The notes beneath the pieces were generated by a model. That model saw only the letters and a program-made list of their open reading frames with translations. It was not told the origin of the DNA and ran no database searches. A program made the translations under genes and the position numbers. This document shows positions 37,913 to 47,366 of a stretch of 47,401 nt of DNA, piece by piece. Source of the stretch: Flavobacteriaceae bacterium. Its GTDB lineage: Bacteria > Bacteroidota > Bacteroidia > Flavobacteriales > Flavobacteriaceae. The stretch is taken from NCBI GenBank assembly GCA_015494075.1, contig WGBX01000124.1, forward strand, positions 1-47,401, given 5' to 3'. Within the stretch, counting starts at the first letter, position 1; the number at the start of each line of letters is the position of its first letter.

Positions 37913-38770
37913 ATGAAATCTAAGTATAAATTTTTACTATATCTGCTTATTTGGGGGCTTTCACAAACAATAATTGCCCAAAACATTAAAGTAGAATACC
38001 AAGTTAAAGCTAAACAAAGTTTGAACAGTTCGGCATTTGAAGAACCTTTTTTATTATTTATTGATACAAACCATTATAAAAGTTTGTTTATTTCTAAAAA
38101 TAAACTGATACATTCAAAAATTTTTTCCAAATATTATAACAAACTCAAAGCCAAGGATCCCTATAACATTAGTATGTCAGCTTCTGACCCTGCCGTTGTT
38201 GAAGCAAACAAGTATAAAAATAAATATAAAGTTATTGTTGAAAAATCCTTTTCTACTCATCATTTTAAATTACAGCAAGATGCCTTCATGAGCAAGCTGC
38301 AATACGATGCGGACTTGCCAAAACTTAACTGGAAAATTACCGGAAAGCAAAAGCAATTACTGGGTTATACAGTCAATCAGGCAAAATCGCATTACAAAGG
38401 CAGGGATTATACTGCATGGTATGCACCGGCTATAGCTGTAAGTGACGGCCCCCTCAAATTTTGGGGACTGCCCGGCTTAATTTTAGAAATCTATGATAGT
38501 AAAGACGATTACCATTTTATTGCAACAGGTATAGAGTTTCCGGAGACAATTGAGTTGCCAAAAAAATATTTTGCTAAAAATTCAACATTTTTTTCAGTTA
38601 TTCAAACTACAGAACAAAATTTTCAAAAAGATTTTGACAAAACTTTTAGTCCCGACAATGTATTAGGAACTGCCGCTTATATTGGGAAGAATACTGAAGA
38701 AATGAAAGCTGCAAGAGTGCAAAAAATAAAAAGTAAGTATAACAATCCGATTGAATTAACAGATGATTAA
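37913..38770 (+). CDS. GLPGLI family protein
   Basis: Signature FWGLPGLILEIYDSKDDYHFIATGI; signal peptide MKSKYKFLLYLLIWGLSQTIIAQ. Start at 37913 preferred to the TTG at 37838. Confidence 0.88.
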   Translation: MKSKYKFLLYLLIWGLSQTIIAQNIKVEYQVKAKQSLNSSAFEEPFLLFIDTNHYKSLFISKNKLIHSKIFSKYYNKLKAKDPYNISMSASDPAVVEANKYKNKYKVIVEKSFSTHHFKLQQDAFMSKLQYDADLPKLNWKITGKQKQLLGYTVNQAKSHYKGRDYTAWYAPAIAVSDGPLKFWGLPGLILEIYDSKDDYHFIATGIEFPETIELPKKYFAKNSTFFSVIQTTEQNFQKDFDKTFSPDNVLGTAAYIGKNTEEMKAARVQKIKSKYNNPIELTDD

Positions 38771-39497
38771 AAACCTGTTTGGAGCTTTACTATTATTACT
38801 AAATTTAACGGTTCACGGGCAAACCGAAATAAAGGGAATTGTCAAAAATCAAAATGGTGAAACTTTAATCGGAGCAAATATCTTGGTAATGCAACCTAAA
38901 ACACACCGGATACTAACCTATGCTATAACCGATAAACAGGGTTTTTACACTCTTACACTTAAACATACTACGGATAGTCTTTTGGTCAATGCTTCATTTT
39001 TAGGGTATCAACCCCAAAAAATTCGTGTTGCCAATCGTTCTCAAAAACTGGATTTTACATTACAAGAATCTCATCAAAAACTTAAAGAAGTTGTCATTAA
39101 AACTCAACCGGTAAAACAACTTGGCGACACCATTAATTACCGTGTATCTGCTTTAAAACAAGCAGAAGACAAAGTATTGATAGACGTTATTAAACGCATT
39201 CCGGGTGTAGATGTCATGACCAACGGCAAGATTTTGTATCAAGGAAAACCTATTAACAAGTTTTATATTGAGAATATGGATATGCTTGAAGGGCGTTACA
39301 ATCTGGCAAGTAACAATCTGCCGGTTGATCAAATCGCATCGGTGCAGGTTTATGAAAATCATCAGCCCATAAAACTCTTGGATAGTTTGGTGTATTCCGA
39401 AAATGCCGCTCTAAATATTCGATTAAAAAAGAATTTTTCGTATGCCCTACCTTACAGCTGCCGGTTATTAGCCGGTTATTTAGCATTCAATTTATGA
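38763..39497 (+). pseudogene. 3'-truncated carboxypeptidase-regulatory-like/TonB-receptor-plug protein
   Basis: Signal peptide, then GIVKNQNGETLIGANILVM (CarboxypepD_reg-like) and VIKRIPGVDVMTNGKILYQGKPINKFYIENMDMLEGRYNLASNNLPVDQIASVQVYENHQPIKLLD (plug-like). Ends abruptly at 244 aa, with no barrel domain. Confidence 0.7.
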
Positions 39498-39519
39498 GTT
39501 TATTTGAAAAGCAACTTTT

Positions 39520-39807
39520 TTTAGTCTAACAAAACATGCTAATCAGATGGCTTTAAAATTAGCCAATGGTCTTACATAAGCCCAATATACTTTGGCATTT
39601 CCCCTTTTAAGCAACCAAATTTTTGCCATATTACCAAATAAACTTGTTGAGCAACTACAAAAGCAATTTATATTTCATATATGGCAAAAATCCGGTGAAA
39701 ATCAATCCGTTGTACGCTTAGTAACTTCTTGGACGACTTCCGAAACAGCGATTCAAAAATTTATAAAAAGCATAAACTCTTATAGATCAGGATTAAAAGA
39801 AAATTAA
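39520..39807 (+). pseudogene. Threonine aldolase family C-terminal remnant
   Basis: In one frame: SLTKHANQMALKLANGLT*AQYTLAFPLLSNQIFAILPNKLVEQLQKQFIFHIWQKSGENQSVVRLVTSWTTSETAIQKFIKSI*, resembling the C-terminus of low-specificity L-threonine aldolases. In-frame TAA at 39577 and no N-terminal two-thirds. Confidence 0.65.
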
Positions 39808-39839
39808 TATCTTTGCTATAAAGCTTGAAAGAAACTCAA

Positions 39840-40895
39840 ATGAAAAATAAAATAAATAAAATAAAAGTCGGTATAAGCGTAGGAGATTTAAATGGAATTG
39901 GTGCCGAAGTAATTTTAAAAACTTTTCAAAACAATTTGATGTTTGATTTTTGCACACCAATTGTTTTCGCCTCAACAAAAGCTCTTTCTTTTCAAAAAAA
40001 AATTTTAAATCTAAAAATTGATCTGCATGGCATAACGAATGTAAACCAAGCATTTCCTAACAAATTAAACGTTTTAAACCTTTGGAAAGAACCTGTGCCA
40101 ATGGTGCCAGGTAAGCCTACAAAAATAATTGGACAATATGCCGTTGACTCCTTTGTTAAGGCGGTACAAGCACTTAAACAAGGTGATATTGACGTATTGG
40201 TTACAGCACCTTTTAACAAAGAAACTATTCAAAGTGATGCTTTTGATTTTCCGGGCCATACCGACTATTTAGCACAAGAATTAGCTGGAAAACCTTTGAT
40301 GTTTATGGTGAGTGAAGATTTAAAAATAGGACTAGTTACAGATCACCTTCCCATTAATGAAGTTGCTAAGCATATTAATGAAGAAAAAATCATTGAAAAA
40401 ATTCAAACAATGTCCAAAAGTCTAGTACAAGACTTTGGCATAGACAAACCAAGAATAGCTGTTTTAGGATTAAATCCGCATGCTGGTGACGGCGGCATTA
40501 TCGGTAATGAGGAAAATCAAATTATTCAACCGGCTATTGAAGCTTTACAAAGTGAAAATCATTTGGTTTTTGGTCCTTATGCAGCCGATGGTTTTTTTGC
40601 AGGCAACAATTACAAAAAATTTGATGCTGTACTGGCTATGTATCATGACCAAGGATTAATTCCGTTTAAAACCATAAGTTTTGGTAAAGGTGTAAATTAT
40701 ACTGCGGGTTTAAATAAAATTAGAACTTCACCGGACCATGGTACTGCCTATGAAATTGCAGGAAAAAATTTGGCCGATCCGGGATCATTTAGAGAAGCTG
40801 TTTTCACCGCTATTGATATTTATAAAAAACGCCGTGAATGGAACGCTTTAAATAAAAATCCATTAGAAATACAGCAGGAAAAGAGCAAGAACTAA
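39840..40895 (+). CDS. pdxA: 4-hydroxythreonine-4-phosphate dehydrogenase
   Basis: VGISVGDLNGIGAEVILKTF, TAPFNKETIQ, FPGHTDYLAQ, GLNPHAGDGGIIGNEE, AMYHDQGLIPFK, RTSPDHGTAYEIAGK. Confidence 0.95.
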   Translation: MKNKINKIKVGISVGDLNGIGAEVILKTFQNNLMFDFCTPIVFASTKALSFQKKILNLKIDLHGITNVNQAFPNKLNVLNLWKEPVPMVPGKPTKIIGQYAVDSFVKAVQALKQGDIDVLVTAPFNKETIQSDAFDFPGHTDYLAQELAGKPLMFMVSEDLKIGLVTDHLPINEVAKHINEEKIIEKIQTMSKSLVQDFGIDKPRIAVLGLNPHAGDGGIIGNEENQIIQPAIEALQSENHLVFGPYAADGFFAGNNYKKFDAVLAMYHDQGLIPFKTISFGKGVNYTAGLNKIRTSPDHGTAYEIAGKNLADPGSFREAVFTAIDIYKKRREWNALNKNPLEIQQEKSKN

Positions 40896-41003
40896 CTTTG
40901 ATATTATATGCTCTCTATGATATTAGACTAGAGTGATACAAAAAACAGTATCAAAATTAAGCTCATTAAAAATACTTTAATATCAAATTATGATAAGACA
41001 AGA

Positions 41004-41765
41004 TTAATTTTCTTTATTTTTAAATTTATTTAAAAACGCTTTAGCAAAGTCTTGTAATACCAATCGAGCAGAAATTTGCGCCTTTTCTGCTAATAAGGTT
41101 GACCAGTGTTCTGTGCCGTCCCATAATTCTTTTTTTAGAAGTGCCGTTGCCAATGGATCATATTCAGATAGTTTTGCAGCTAAAGTTTCTACCGCATCTC
41201 CAAGTTCGGTTTGTGACGGCCATATTTTGGCATATAATGATTTCTCTCTGGCCCAAAAAGCCGTATGCCAGCTAGTTGCATTTATAGATAATTCTGAAAA
41301 CGCCGCCACTCCTATTTTTCTTTTAATTACAGGCGCTATAACATAAGGGCCTAGTCCTATTGATAGTTCTGAAAGCTTAATAGCAGCTTTATCAGTAGCC
41401 ATAGCATAATCTGCCGCAGCTATAAGCCCCACACCACCGCCTACCGCTTTTCCTTGCACTTTTACAATGACAAACTGTGGAACTTGACGCATGATATTTA
41501 TAACATTGGCAAATCCCATGAAAAATTGCACAGCCGTTTCATGATCTTTTAAAGCCAATAATTCATCAAACGATGCACCGGCACAAAAAGTACGCCCTTC
41601 ACTTTGTAAAATTATGGTTCTGACTGACTTATCTTGAGATGCACTCTGAAAAGTTGAAACCAACTGTTCTAGCAAATAGCTCGGTAACGCATTACTAGAT
41701 GGATGATAAAAAGTTATTGTGGCAATATGATTATTAATTGCTAAATTTACGTAACCTTGTGTCAT
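41004..41765 (-). CDS. Enoyl-CoA hydratase/isomerase family protein
   Basis: FCAGASFDELLAL, VQGKAVGGGVGLIAAADYAMATDKAAIKLSELSIGLGPYVI. Confidence 0.9.
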   Translation of the reverse strand: MTQGYVNLAINNHIATITFYHPSSNALPSYLLEQLVSTFQSASQDKSVRTIILQSEGRTFCAGASFDELLALKDHETAVQFFMGFANVINIMRQVPQFVIVKVQGKAVGGGVGLIAAADYAMATDKAAIKLSELSIGLGPYVIAPVIKRKIGVAAFSELSINATSWHTAFWAREKSLYAKIWPSQTELGDAVETLAAKLSEYDPLATALLKKELWDGTEHWSTLLAEKAQISARLVLQDFAKAFLNKFKNKEN

Positions 41766-41782
41766 GTTGATGGTGTTTTTAA

Positions 41783-42634
41783 TTATAGAACATTCAATAC
41801 TTGTTCCTTTATTTTTTCTAATGCATCTTTCATTTTAACCACTTCTCTTTGGATACGGCTGTCATTGGCTTTTGAGCCTATTGTATTAATTTCGCGACCT
41901 ATTTCTTGTGTTATAAAACCCAATTTTTTACCTTTTAAAATATTGTTGTCAGCTAGCTCTTGGAGAAAATAATCTAAATGATTGGTTAACCGTACCTTTT
42001 CTTCATTAATATCTAATTTTTCTAAATAATAGATTAACTCTTGTTCAAACCTATTGGTGTCTACTTCTATTTTTAACTGTTCTAAGGCATCATTAAGGCG
42101 GTTCTTCATTCTAGTCAATCGATTTTTGTCTAATTGAGAAATTTCTTTTAAACCGTCATGAATGGTGTTTAACTGTTTCTTTAAGTCTAATTCCAAAGAC
42201 TGACCTTCATCAAAACGATATTGCATTAATCTGTCAACAGCAGTATCTAATATTTCTAAGATTTGTTGCCATTCAGCCTCATCTATATTTTCTTTTTCTG
42301 TTTGTAAAACATCTGGCAATCTTAAAGTGGCTACTAAAAGTTGGGTGTCATCGGCAGCTGGTTGAAGTTCTTTTAATTGTTTTAAATAAGCCAGCAAAAC
42401 AGGTGTGTTAATTTTATTTTTGGGTTGTTCTATAACATCCTCCACAGTCAAATTAAAATCTACTTTTCCCCTTTTTAATTTATGAGATAATAACTTTCTA
42501 ATCTCCATTTCTTTTTCTCGATAAGCCGCTGGGATTCTTGTTTTTAAATCGAGGTTTTTACTATTTAAAGCCCGTAGCTCAATACTAATATTTTTATTCC
42601 GGAAGTTATGTTCGGCTTTGCCGTAGCCCGTCAT
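41783..42634 (-). CDS. YicC family protein
   Basis: MTGYGKAE start, RALNSKNLDLKTRIPAAYREKEMEIRKLLSHKLKRGKVD, C-terminal KKLGFITQEIGREINTIGSKANDSRIQREVVKMKDALEKIKEQVLNVL. Confidence 0.95.
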   Translation of the reverse strand: MTGYGKAEHNFRNKNISIELRALNSKNLDLKTRIPAAYREKEMEIRKLLSHKLKRGKVDFNLTVEDVIEQPKNKINTPVLLAYLKQLKELQPAADDTQLLVATLRLPDVLQTEKENIDEAEWQQILEILDTAVDRLMQYRFDEGQSLELDLKKQLNTIHDGLKEISQLDKNRLTRMKNRLNDALEQLKIEVDTNRFEQELIYYLEKLDINEEKVRLTNHLDYFLQELADNNILKGKKLGFITQEIGREINTIGSKANDSRIQREVVKMKDALEKIKEQVLNVL

Positions 42635-43553
42635 GGATAGAATCATTGTTTGTTTTACTTTTGGTAGATAAATTTACTAAATATACGCCAAAAACTATGA
42701 GTATGGCAGAAATAATTTTGACAACACTCAATTGATCGGCCCCCACAAAGATAGCAAAAATACTCGCAATAAGCGGTTGTAAATATATAAACACACTCAT
42801 AGTTGTAGGTTTAAGAGCCTTTAGGGCTATCAGATTAAATAAATAGGTTAAGACCGTTGAAAAAAGAACGACAAAACCAATTTTTAAATGAATGTTTAAT
42901 GGAATAACAGACCAATTAAGTTGTAAAAACTCTTTTAAACTAAAAGGCAATATTAAGACAAAACCAAAAGTATAAAGCCATTTGGCAAAAGTAACCGGAT
43001 GATATTTAGTTAATATTGGCTTAGCCAAAATTAAGTATAAAGCATATGAAATGGCATTTACAGCAATTAAAAAATTACCTAAACGCGGATTACTTCCGCC
43101 ACTTTGATCGCCTTTACCATATAAAATAAGAAAGGTAGCTCCAGCCATTCCCAATAAAACACCTATAACTTTATATCTATTAATGGTGTTTTTCAAAAAA
43201 ATAAAAGAAAAAAGCATAACAAAAATGGGTGCTGTAATCATTAATACAGAAGCTGAAATAGGAGAAGTATAAGACAATCCGGTTAAAAAGCTCATCATAT
43301 TAATTGCAATTCCAAACAAAGCTGCTGTAAAAAACTTAAAATAATCTTGAGATTCTACCTTTTCGTAAGGTAAAAAAAGAGATAAAATCCAAAAAATGAC
43401 CATCGCACCACTTACACGCATTAAAACAAACGCAAAAGACGGAATATGAATTTTCATTACATCTTTGGCAATAGTAAATGTGACACCATAAATTAATGCC
43501 GCCAAAAATGCAAAAAGCAAACCTTTTTGTCTATTAGTCATAATTTTTGACAT
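42606..43553 (-). CDS. EamA/DMT family transporter
   Basis: About 10 hydrophobic segments in two EamA repeats (LSYTSPISASVLMITAPIFVMLFSFIFLKN; LKALKPTTMSVFIYLQPLIASIFAIFVG). Confidence 0.9.
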   Translation of the reverse strand: MSKIMTNRQKGLLFAFLAALIYGVTFTIAKDVMKIHIPSFAFVLMRVSGAMVIFWILSLFLPYEKVESQDYFKFFTAALFGIAINMMSFLTGLSYTSPISASVLMITAPIFVMLFSFIFLKNTINRYKVIGVLLGMAGATFLILYGKGDQSGGSNPRLGNFLIAVNAISYALYLILAKPILTKYHPVTFAKWLYTFGFVLILPFSLKEFLQLNWSVIPLNIHLKIGFVVLFSTVLTYLFNLIALKALKPTTMSVFIYLQPLIASIFAIFVGADQLSVVKIISAILIVFGVYLVNLSTKSKTNNDSIHDGLRQSRT

Positions 43554-43900
43554 TTTTGTACCAAAGCAGCTATATTTTTTTTACTACTACCTATAAATAT
43601 ATCATCATCAATAATAATCACCGGTCTTTTTAAAAAAGTATAATCATTTAAAAGATAATATTTGTAGTCTTGCGCTGTCAAATCTTGATTTTTCAAATTC
43701 ATTGCATGATATTTTTTTGCCCTACGACTAAAAAGTGCTTCATATGAGCCTGCTCGTTCATACATTTCTTCTAACTGTTGAGATATAATAGGTTGTGACT
43801 TTATTTCTTGAAACTCAAAACCATCAAATAAAGGGGTTAATTGTTTTATAATTTTTCGTGAAGTATCACATGTTTTTAAATAATATATTTTACGCAACAT
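43538..43900 (-). CDS. ArsC/Spx-like thioredoxin-fold protein
   Basis: YYLKTCDTSRKIIKQL (CxxS-type), DYKYYLLNDYTFLKRPVIIIDDDIFIGSSKKNI (KRPVI). Confidence 0.75.
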   Translation of the reverse strand: MLRKIYYLKTCDTSRKIIKQLTPLFDGFEFQEIKSQPIISQQLEEMYERAGSYEALFSRRAKKYHAMNLKNQDLTAQDYKYYLLNDYTFLKRPVIIIDDDIFIGSSKKNIAALVQKCQKL

Positions 43901-44050
43901 ATTGTTTTTAATTATTTCTTACAAAAATAATTTTTTTAAAATAGGATAAGCTTGTTACTATATAAAGATTTTTTATATAACAGCAGCGTTATTTTAATTA
44001 AACCTTTTTATTTAAAAAATGTCATATAAATAAAATTAAAAGTCAGTCTT

Positions 44051-44377
44051 ATGAAAAAATACATTTGGTATGCTCTTGCATTAGGAACATTTTTAATATT
44101 AAATGCCTGTCGCCCAAGCTATGCTGTCGCCCAAAGACAAACTCGAGTATCAACTGTGGTTTATGTACGAAAAGCACCACCAACACCTAAACCAGAAAAA
44201 ATTCGTAAATGTAGACGAAATCAAATTTGGATTAGAGGCCATTGGAAGTGGAACGGCCATGTATATGTATGGATAAAAGGACGTTGTGTTCGAAAAAGAC
44301 ATGGTTTGACATGGGTTCCCGGTCATTGGAAACACACACGCCACGGTTGGCAATGGGTGCCGGGACATTGGCGATAA
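44051..44377 (+). CDS. YXWGXW-repeat lipoprotein
   Basis: Lipobox-like LILNAC and repeated IRGHWKW / WVPGHWKHTRHGWQWVPGHWR. Confidence 0.8.
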   Translation: MKKYIWYALALGTFLILNACRPSYAVAQRQTRVSTVVYVRKAPPTPKPEKIRKCRRNQIWIRGHWKWNGHVYVWIKGRCVRKRHGLTWVPGHWKHTRHGWQWVPGHWR

Positions 44378-44412
44378 ATCATTGTATAACAACTCGATAA
44401 TTTTATTTGGTT

Positions 44413-44442
44413 AAGCCGGTTATAAATAAACCGGCTTTTTTT
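44413..44442 (+). terminator. Rho-independent terminator
   Basis: AAGCCGGTT-ataaat-AAACCGGCTTTTTTT. Confidence 0.9.
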
Positions 44443-44479
44443 AGATTAAAAATTGTTAGAATTAGAAAAAAATTAACAG

Positions 44480-44518
44480 CTGTCATTTTGACAGAAGTTT
44501 ATTTTTTAGCTATCTTTG
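44480..44518 (+). promoter_or_regulatory. Promoter (TTTG-N20-TATCTTTG) overlapped by perfect inverted repeat CTGTCA-TTT-TGACAG
   Basis: -33 TTTG at 44487-44490 lies inside the inverted repeat 44480-44494; -7 box at 44511-44518; CDS starts at 44565. Confidence 0.6.
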
Positions 44519-44564
44519 CAGTACTAAGCATACGATAACACCCTTTAAACTTCCGGCAAATAAT

Positions 44565-45791
44565 ATGTATGAACACTTACAAAGTATCAAACAACGTTTT
44601 GGCATAATAGGAAATGACCCGAAACTCAACAGAGCATTAGATAAAGCCATCCGTGTTGCTCCTACGGATATTACTGTATTAATTACCGGTGAAAGTGGTG
44701 TCGGAAAAGAAAATATACCTAAAATAATTCATCAATATTCTCATCGTAAGCATGGACCTTATTTTGCGGTTAATTGTGGTGCCATTCCTGAAGGCACCAT
44801 TGATAGTGAGCTATTTGGTCATGAAAAAGGCGCTTTTACCGGAGCTTCTACTACTCGCAAAGGTTATTTTGAAGTTGCTGATGGAGGCACACTATTTTTA
44901 GATGAAGTAGGAGAATTGCCATTAACTACACAAGTTCGTCTATTACGTATTTTAGAAAATGGCGAATTCTTAAAAGTCGGCTCTTCAAAAGTACAAAAAA
45001 CAGATGTTCGTATTGTTACTGCCACCAACAAAAACTTAATTAAACTTATTAATGACGGCAAATTTCGTGAAGATTTATTTTATCGTCTCAATACAGTTGA
45101 AATAGATCTGCCTCCCTTACGCGAACGACAAGGTGATGTGCATTTGCTTTTTAGAAAGTTTGCCTCGGATTTTGCCCAAAAATATGGCAAACCAACTATT
45201 AGACTTACACCAGAGGCTATTTCTATATTAGAAAGTTATGACTGGCCGGGTAATATTAGGCAACTTCGAAATGTTGTAGAAGAAATTTCGGTTATGGAAG
45301 AAAACCGAATTATAGATGCTGAAACCCTAAAAAAATATTTACCAAATTACAAACATGCTTTACCAACGGTTATTCCAAGCGAATCGGCACAATTTGATTT
45401 TAATAAAGACCGGGAAGTACTTTACAAATTAATTTTCGATTTAAAAAAAGAAATAGATCATCTGAAAGACCAAATACATTTGATACAAAACGGTCCGTTG
45501 CGGCTCAATGAAACAAATATACAACCCAAAGCCAAACAAATTGACCATGGCGTTGAATTGATTTATCATAATGACACCAAATTACATTCACATAATAATG
45601 GTTTTCAAGATGGTCACACGGTAATTGACGTTTCTCATCACGAAGAAGAATCTTTATCTTTACAAGATAAAGAAATAGACCTTATCAAAAGAGCACTTGA
45701 TAAACATCATGGTAAACGGAAAAAAGCCGCAGAAGAATTAGGTATTTCCGAACGTACATTATATCGAAAAATAAAGCAGTATAATTTATAA
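44565..45791 (+). CDS. Sigma-54-dependent transcriptional activator (AAA+ and Fis domains, no receiver)
   Basis: GESGVGKENIPKIIH, FGHEKGAFTGAS (GAFTGA), GGTLFLDEVGELPL, C-terminal Fis-type HTH RKKAAEELGISERTLYRKIKQY. Confidence 0.95.
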   Translation: MYEHLQSIKQRFGIIGNDPKLNRALDKAIRVAPTDITVLITGESGVGKENIPKIIHQYSHRKHGPYFAVNCGAIPEGTIDSELFGHEKGAFTGASTTRKGYFEVADGGTLFLDEVGELPLTTQVRLLRILENGEFLKVGSSKVQKTDVRIVTATNKNLIKLINDGKFREDLFYRLNTVEIDLPPLRERQGDVHLLFRKFASDFAQKYGKPTIRLTPEAISILESYDWPGNIRQLRNVVEEISVMEENRIIDAETLKKYLPNYKHALPTVIPSESAQFDFNKDREVLYKLIFDLKKEIDHLKDQIHLIQNGPLRLNETNIQPKAKQIDHGVELIYHNDTKLHSHNNGFQDGHTVIDVSHHEEESLSLQDKEIDLIKRALDKHHGKRKKAAEELGISERTLYRKIKQYNL

Positions 45792-45792
45792 A

Positions 45793-46296
45793 ATGCAAAA
45801 AAAAATATTCATAGGATTATTCATCATTTTGATCATACAAGCCTGTAAAGTAAACTATTCGTTTTCGGGAATAAATATTTCAAAAGATATTAAAACTTTT
45901 GAAGTCGGCTACATTCCTAATAACTCTTCATTTATTGTACCGGGTTTAAATGAAGAATTTAGAAATATGCTAATTGATAGAATTGACCAACAAACTAACC
46001 TGGTACAAGTTAAAGACAATGGAGATGTCAATTTTCAAGGTGAAATAACCGGATATAAAGTTGAACCCGTTGCCCTAACAGCCGGACAAACAGCTGCTAA
46101 AAACCGTATAACGATTAATATCAAAATTGAATATGTAAATAGAAAAAACGAAGAAGAAAATATACAAAAAACATATTCGTGGTATTATGACTATCCGGCA
46201 GATTTGACACGAGATGAAGTTGCCGATGAGGCTCATAAATTAATTCTTGAAACAATTTTAGATAACTTGTTTAGCGATACTCTTGCCAAATGGTAA
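45793..46296 (+). CDS. lptE: LptE-like LPS assembly lipoprotein
   Basis: Lipobox IIQAC, KVNYSFSGINISKDIKTFEVGYIPNNSSFIVPGLNEEFRNMLIDRI; conserved position after the sigma-54 activator. Confidence 0.8.
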   Translation: MQKKIFIGLFIILIIQACKVNYSFSGINISKDIKTFEVGYIPNNSSFIVPGLNEEFRNMLIDRIDQQTNLVQVKDNGDVNFQGEITGYKVEPVALTAGQTAAKNRITINIKIEYVNRKNEEENIQKTYSWYYDYPADLTRDEVADEAHKLILETILDNLFSDTLAKW

Positions 46297-47006
46297 ATGC
46301 TCAAATAAACATATTAAATGCCTTAAATTCCGGTAATATTGATAATTTAGATATTGACAATATCAATCAACTAATTGAAAAATATCCATACTTTCAAGCA
46401 CTTAAAGTCCTAAAAATCCAATGGCTCAAAAAAAAACATAAAGATTATCATAACTGCTTGCAACAAGCAGCTGCACGTACCATTGACCGTCAAGTATTAT
46501 ATGAAATCATCGAACAAAAAAAACCAGACAGAAAAAAAACAGAACTACCTATAAGCAGTTCCAAGCTTTCTAAACCCGTTTTTAAACCTAAGACAAAGCA
46601 AACAGCTGAAAAAGTCAGTATAAGAAAACCGGCTTTAAAACCTATAAAGCCAAAAAAGTCAACCATAGAAAAAAATGAAAAGCGCAATTATATAGATTGG
46701 CTTAATCAATTTAAAACAAAACATAAAACAACTACAACACCAAGTTTAGATCCCATTGAAAAATTTTTAAAAGAACGACCTAAAATTGTACCTAAGAAAA
46801 ATGTTACGATCAAAACTCCCGAAATTATTGAAAAAAGTGTAGTTGAAAAACAAATGCTAATGACCGAAACATTAGCCAATTTATATGTCAAACAAAAAAA
46901 ATATGACAAAGCAATTCAAGCTTTTCGAATATTAAGTTTGAAATATCCAAAAAAAAGTAGTTATTTTGCAAATCAAATCAAAGAAATAAAACAAAATTTA
47001 AAATAA
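46290..47006 (+). CDS. Hypothetical protein with C-terminal TPR-like motif
   Basis: Basic/proline-rich middle; C-terminus ETLANLYVKQKKYDKAIQAFRILSLKYPKKSSYFANQIKEIKQNL. Confidence 0.75.
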   Translation: MVNAQINILNALNSGNIDNLDIDNINQLIEKYPYFQALKVLKIQWLKKKHKDYHNCLQQAAARTIDRQVLYEIIEQKKPDRKKTELPISSSKLSKPVFKPKTKQTAEKVSIRKPALKPIKPKKSTIEKNEKRNYIDWLNQFKTKHKTTTTPSLDPIEKFLKERPKIVPKKNVTIKTPEIIEKSVVEKQMLMTETLANLYVKQKKYDKAIQAFRILSLKYPKKSSYFANQIKEIKQNLK

Positions 47007-47012
47007 TAAATT

Positions 47013-47366
47013 ATGAGTTTATACATTTTTATACTATTAATTGCCATTGTGGCATTTTTATTAGTTACAGTTGTTATGGTACAAAACCCTAAAGGCGGTG
47101 GCTTAGATTCAAATTTCGGAGGTGGTGGTGCCAATATGTTTGGAGGCGTTCAACAAACTACCGACTTTCTCGACAAAGCTACTTGGTTTTTATTCGGTTT
47201 ACTAGTTGTTTTGATCTTAGTTTCAAATGCTGCCATTATGAGTACTAATGACAATGATATTTCGCCGGCTCAACAAGCAATTGAAAATCATATTCCAACT
47301 GCTGACGAGCAACAAAAACCTATGCCTAATCCTATTATTCCGGCAAATAAACCGGACAAAAAATAA
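47013..47366 (+). CDS. secG: Preprotein translocase subunit SecG
   Basis: VMVQNPKGGGLDSNFGGGGANMFGGVQQTTDFLDKATWFLFGLLVVLILVSN. Confidence 0.92.
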   Translation: MSLYIFILLIAIVAFLLVTVVMVQNPKGGGLDSNFGGGGANMFGGVQQTTDFLDKATWFLFGLLVVLILVSNAAIMSTNDNDISPAQQAIENHIPTADEQQKPMPNPIIPANKPDKK

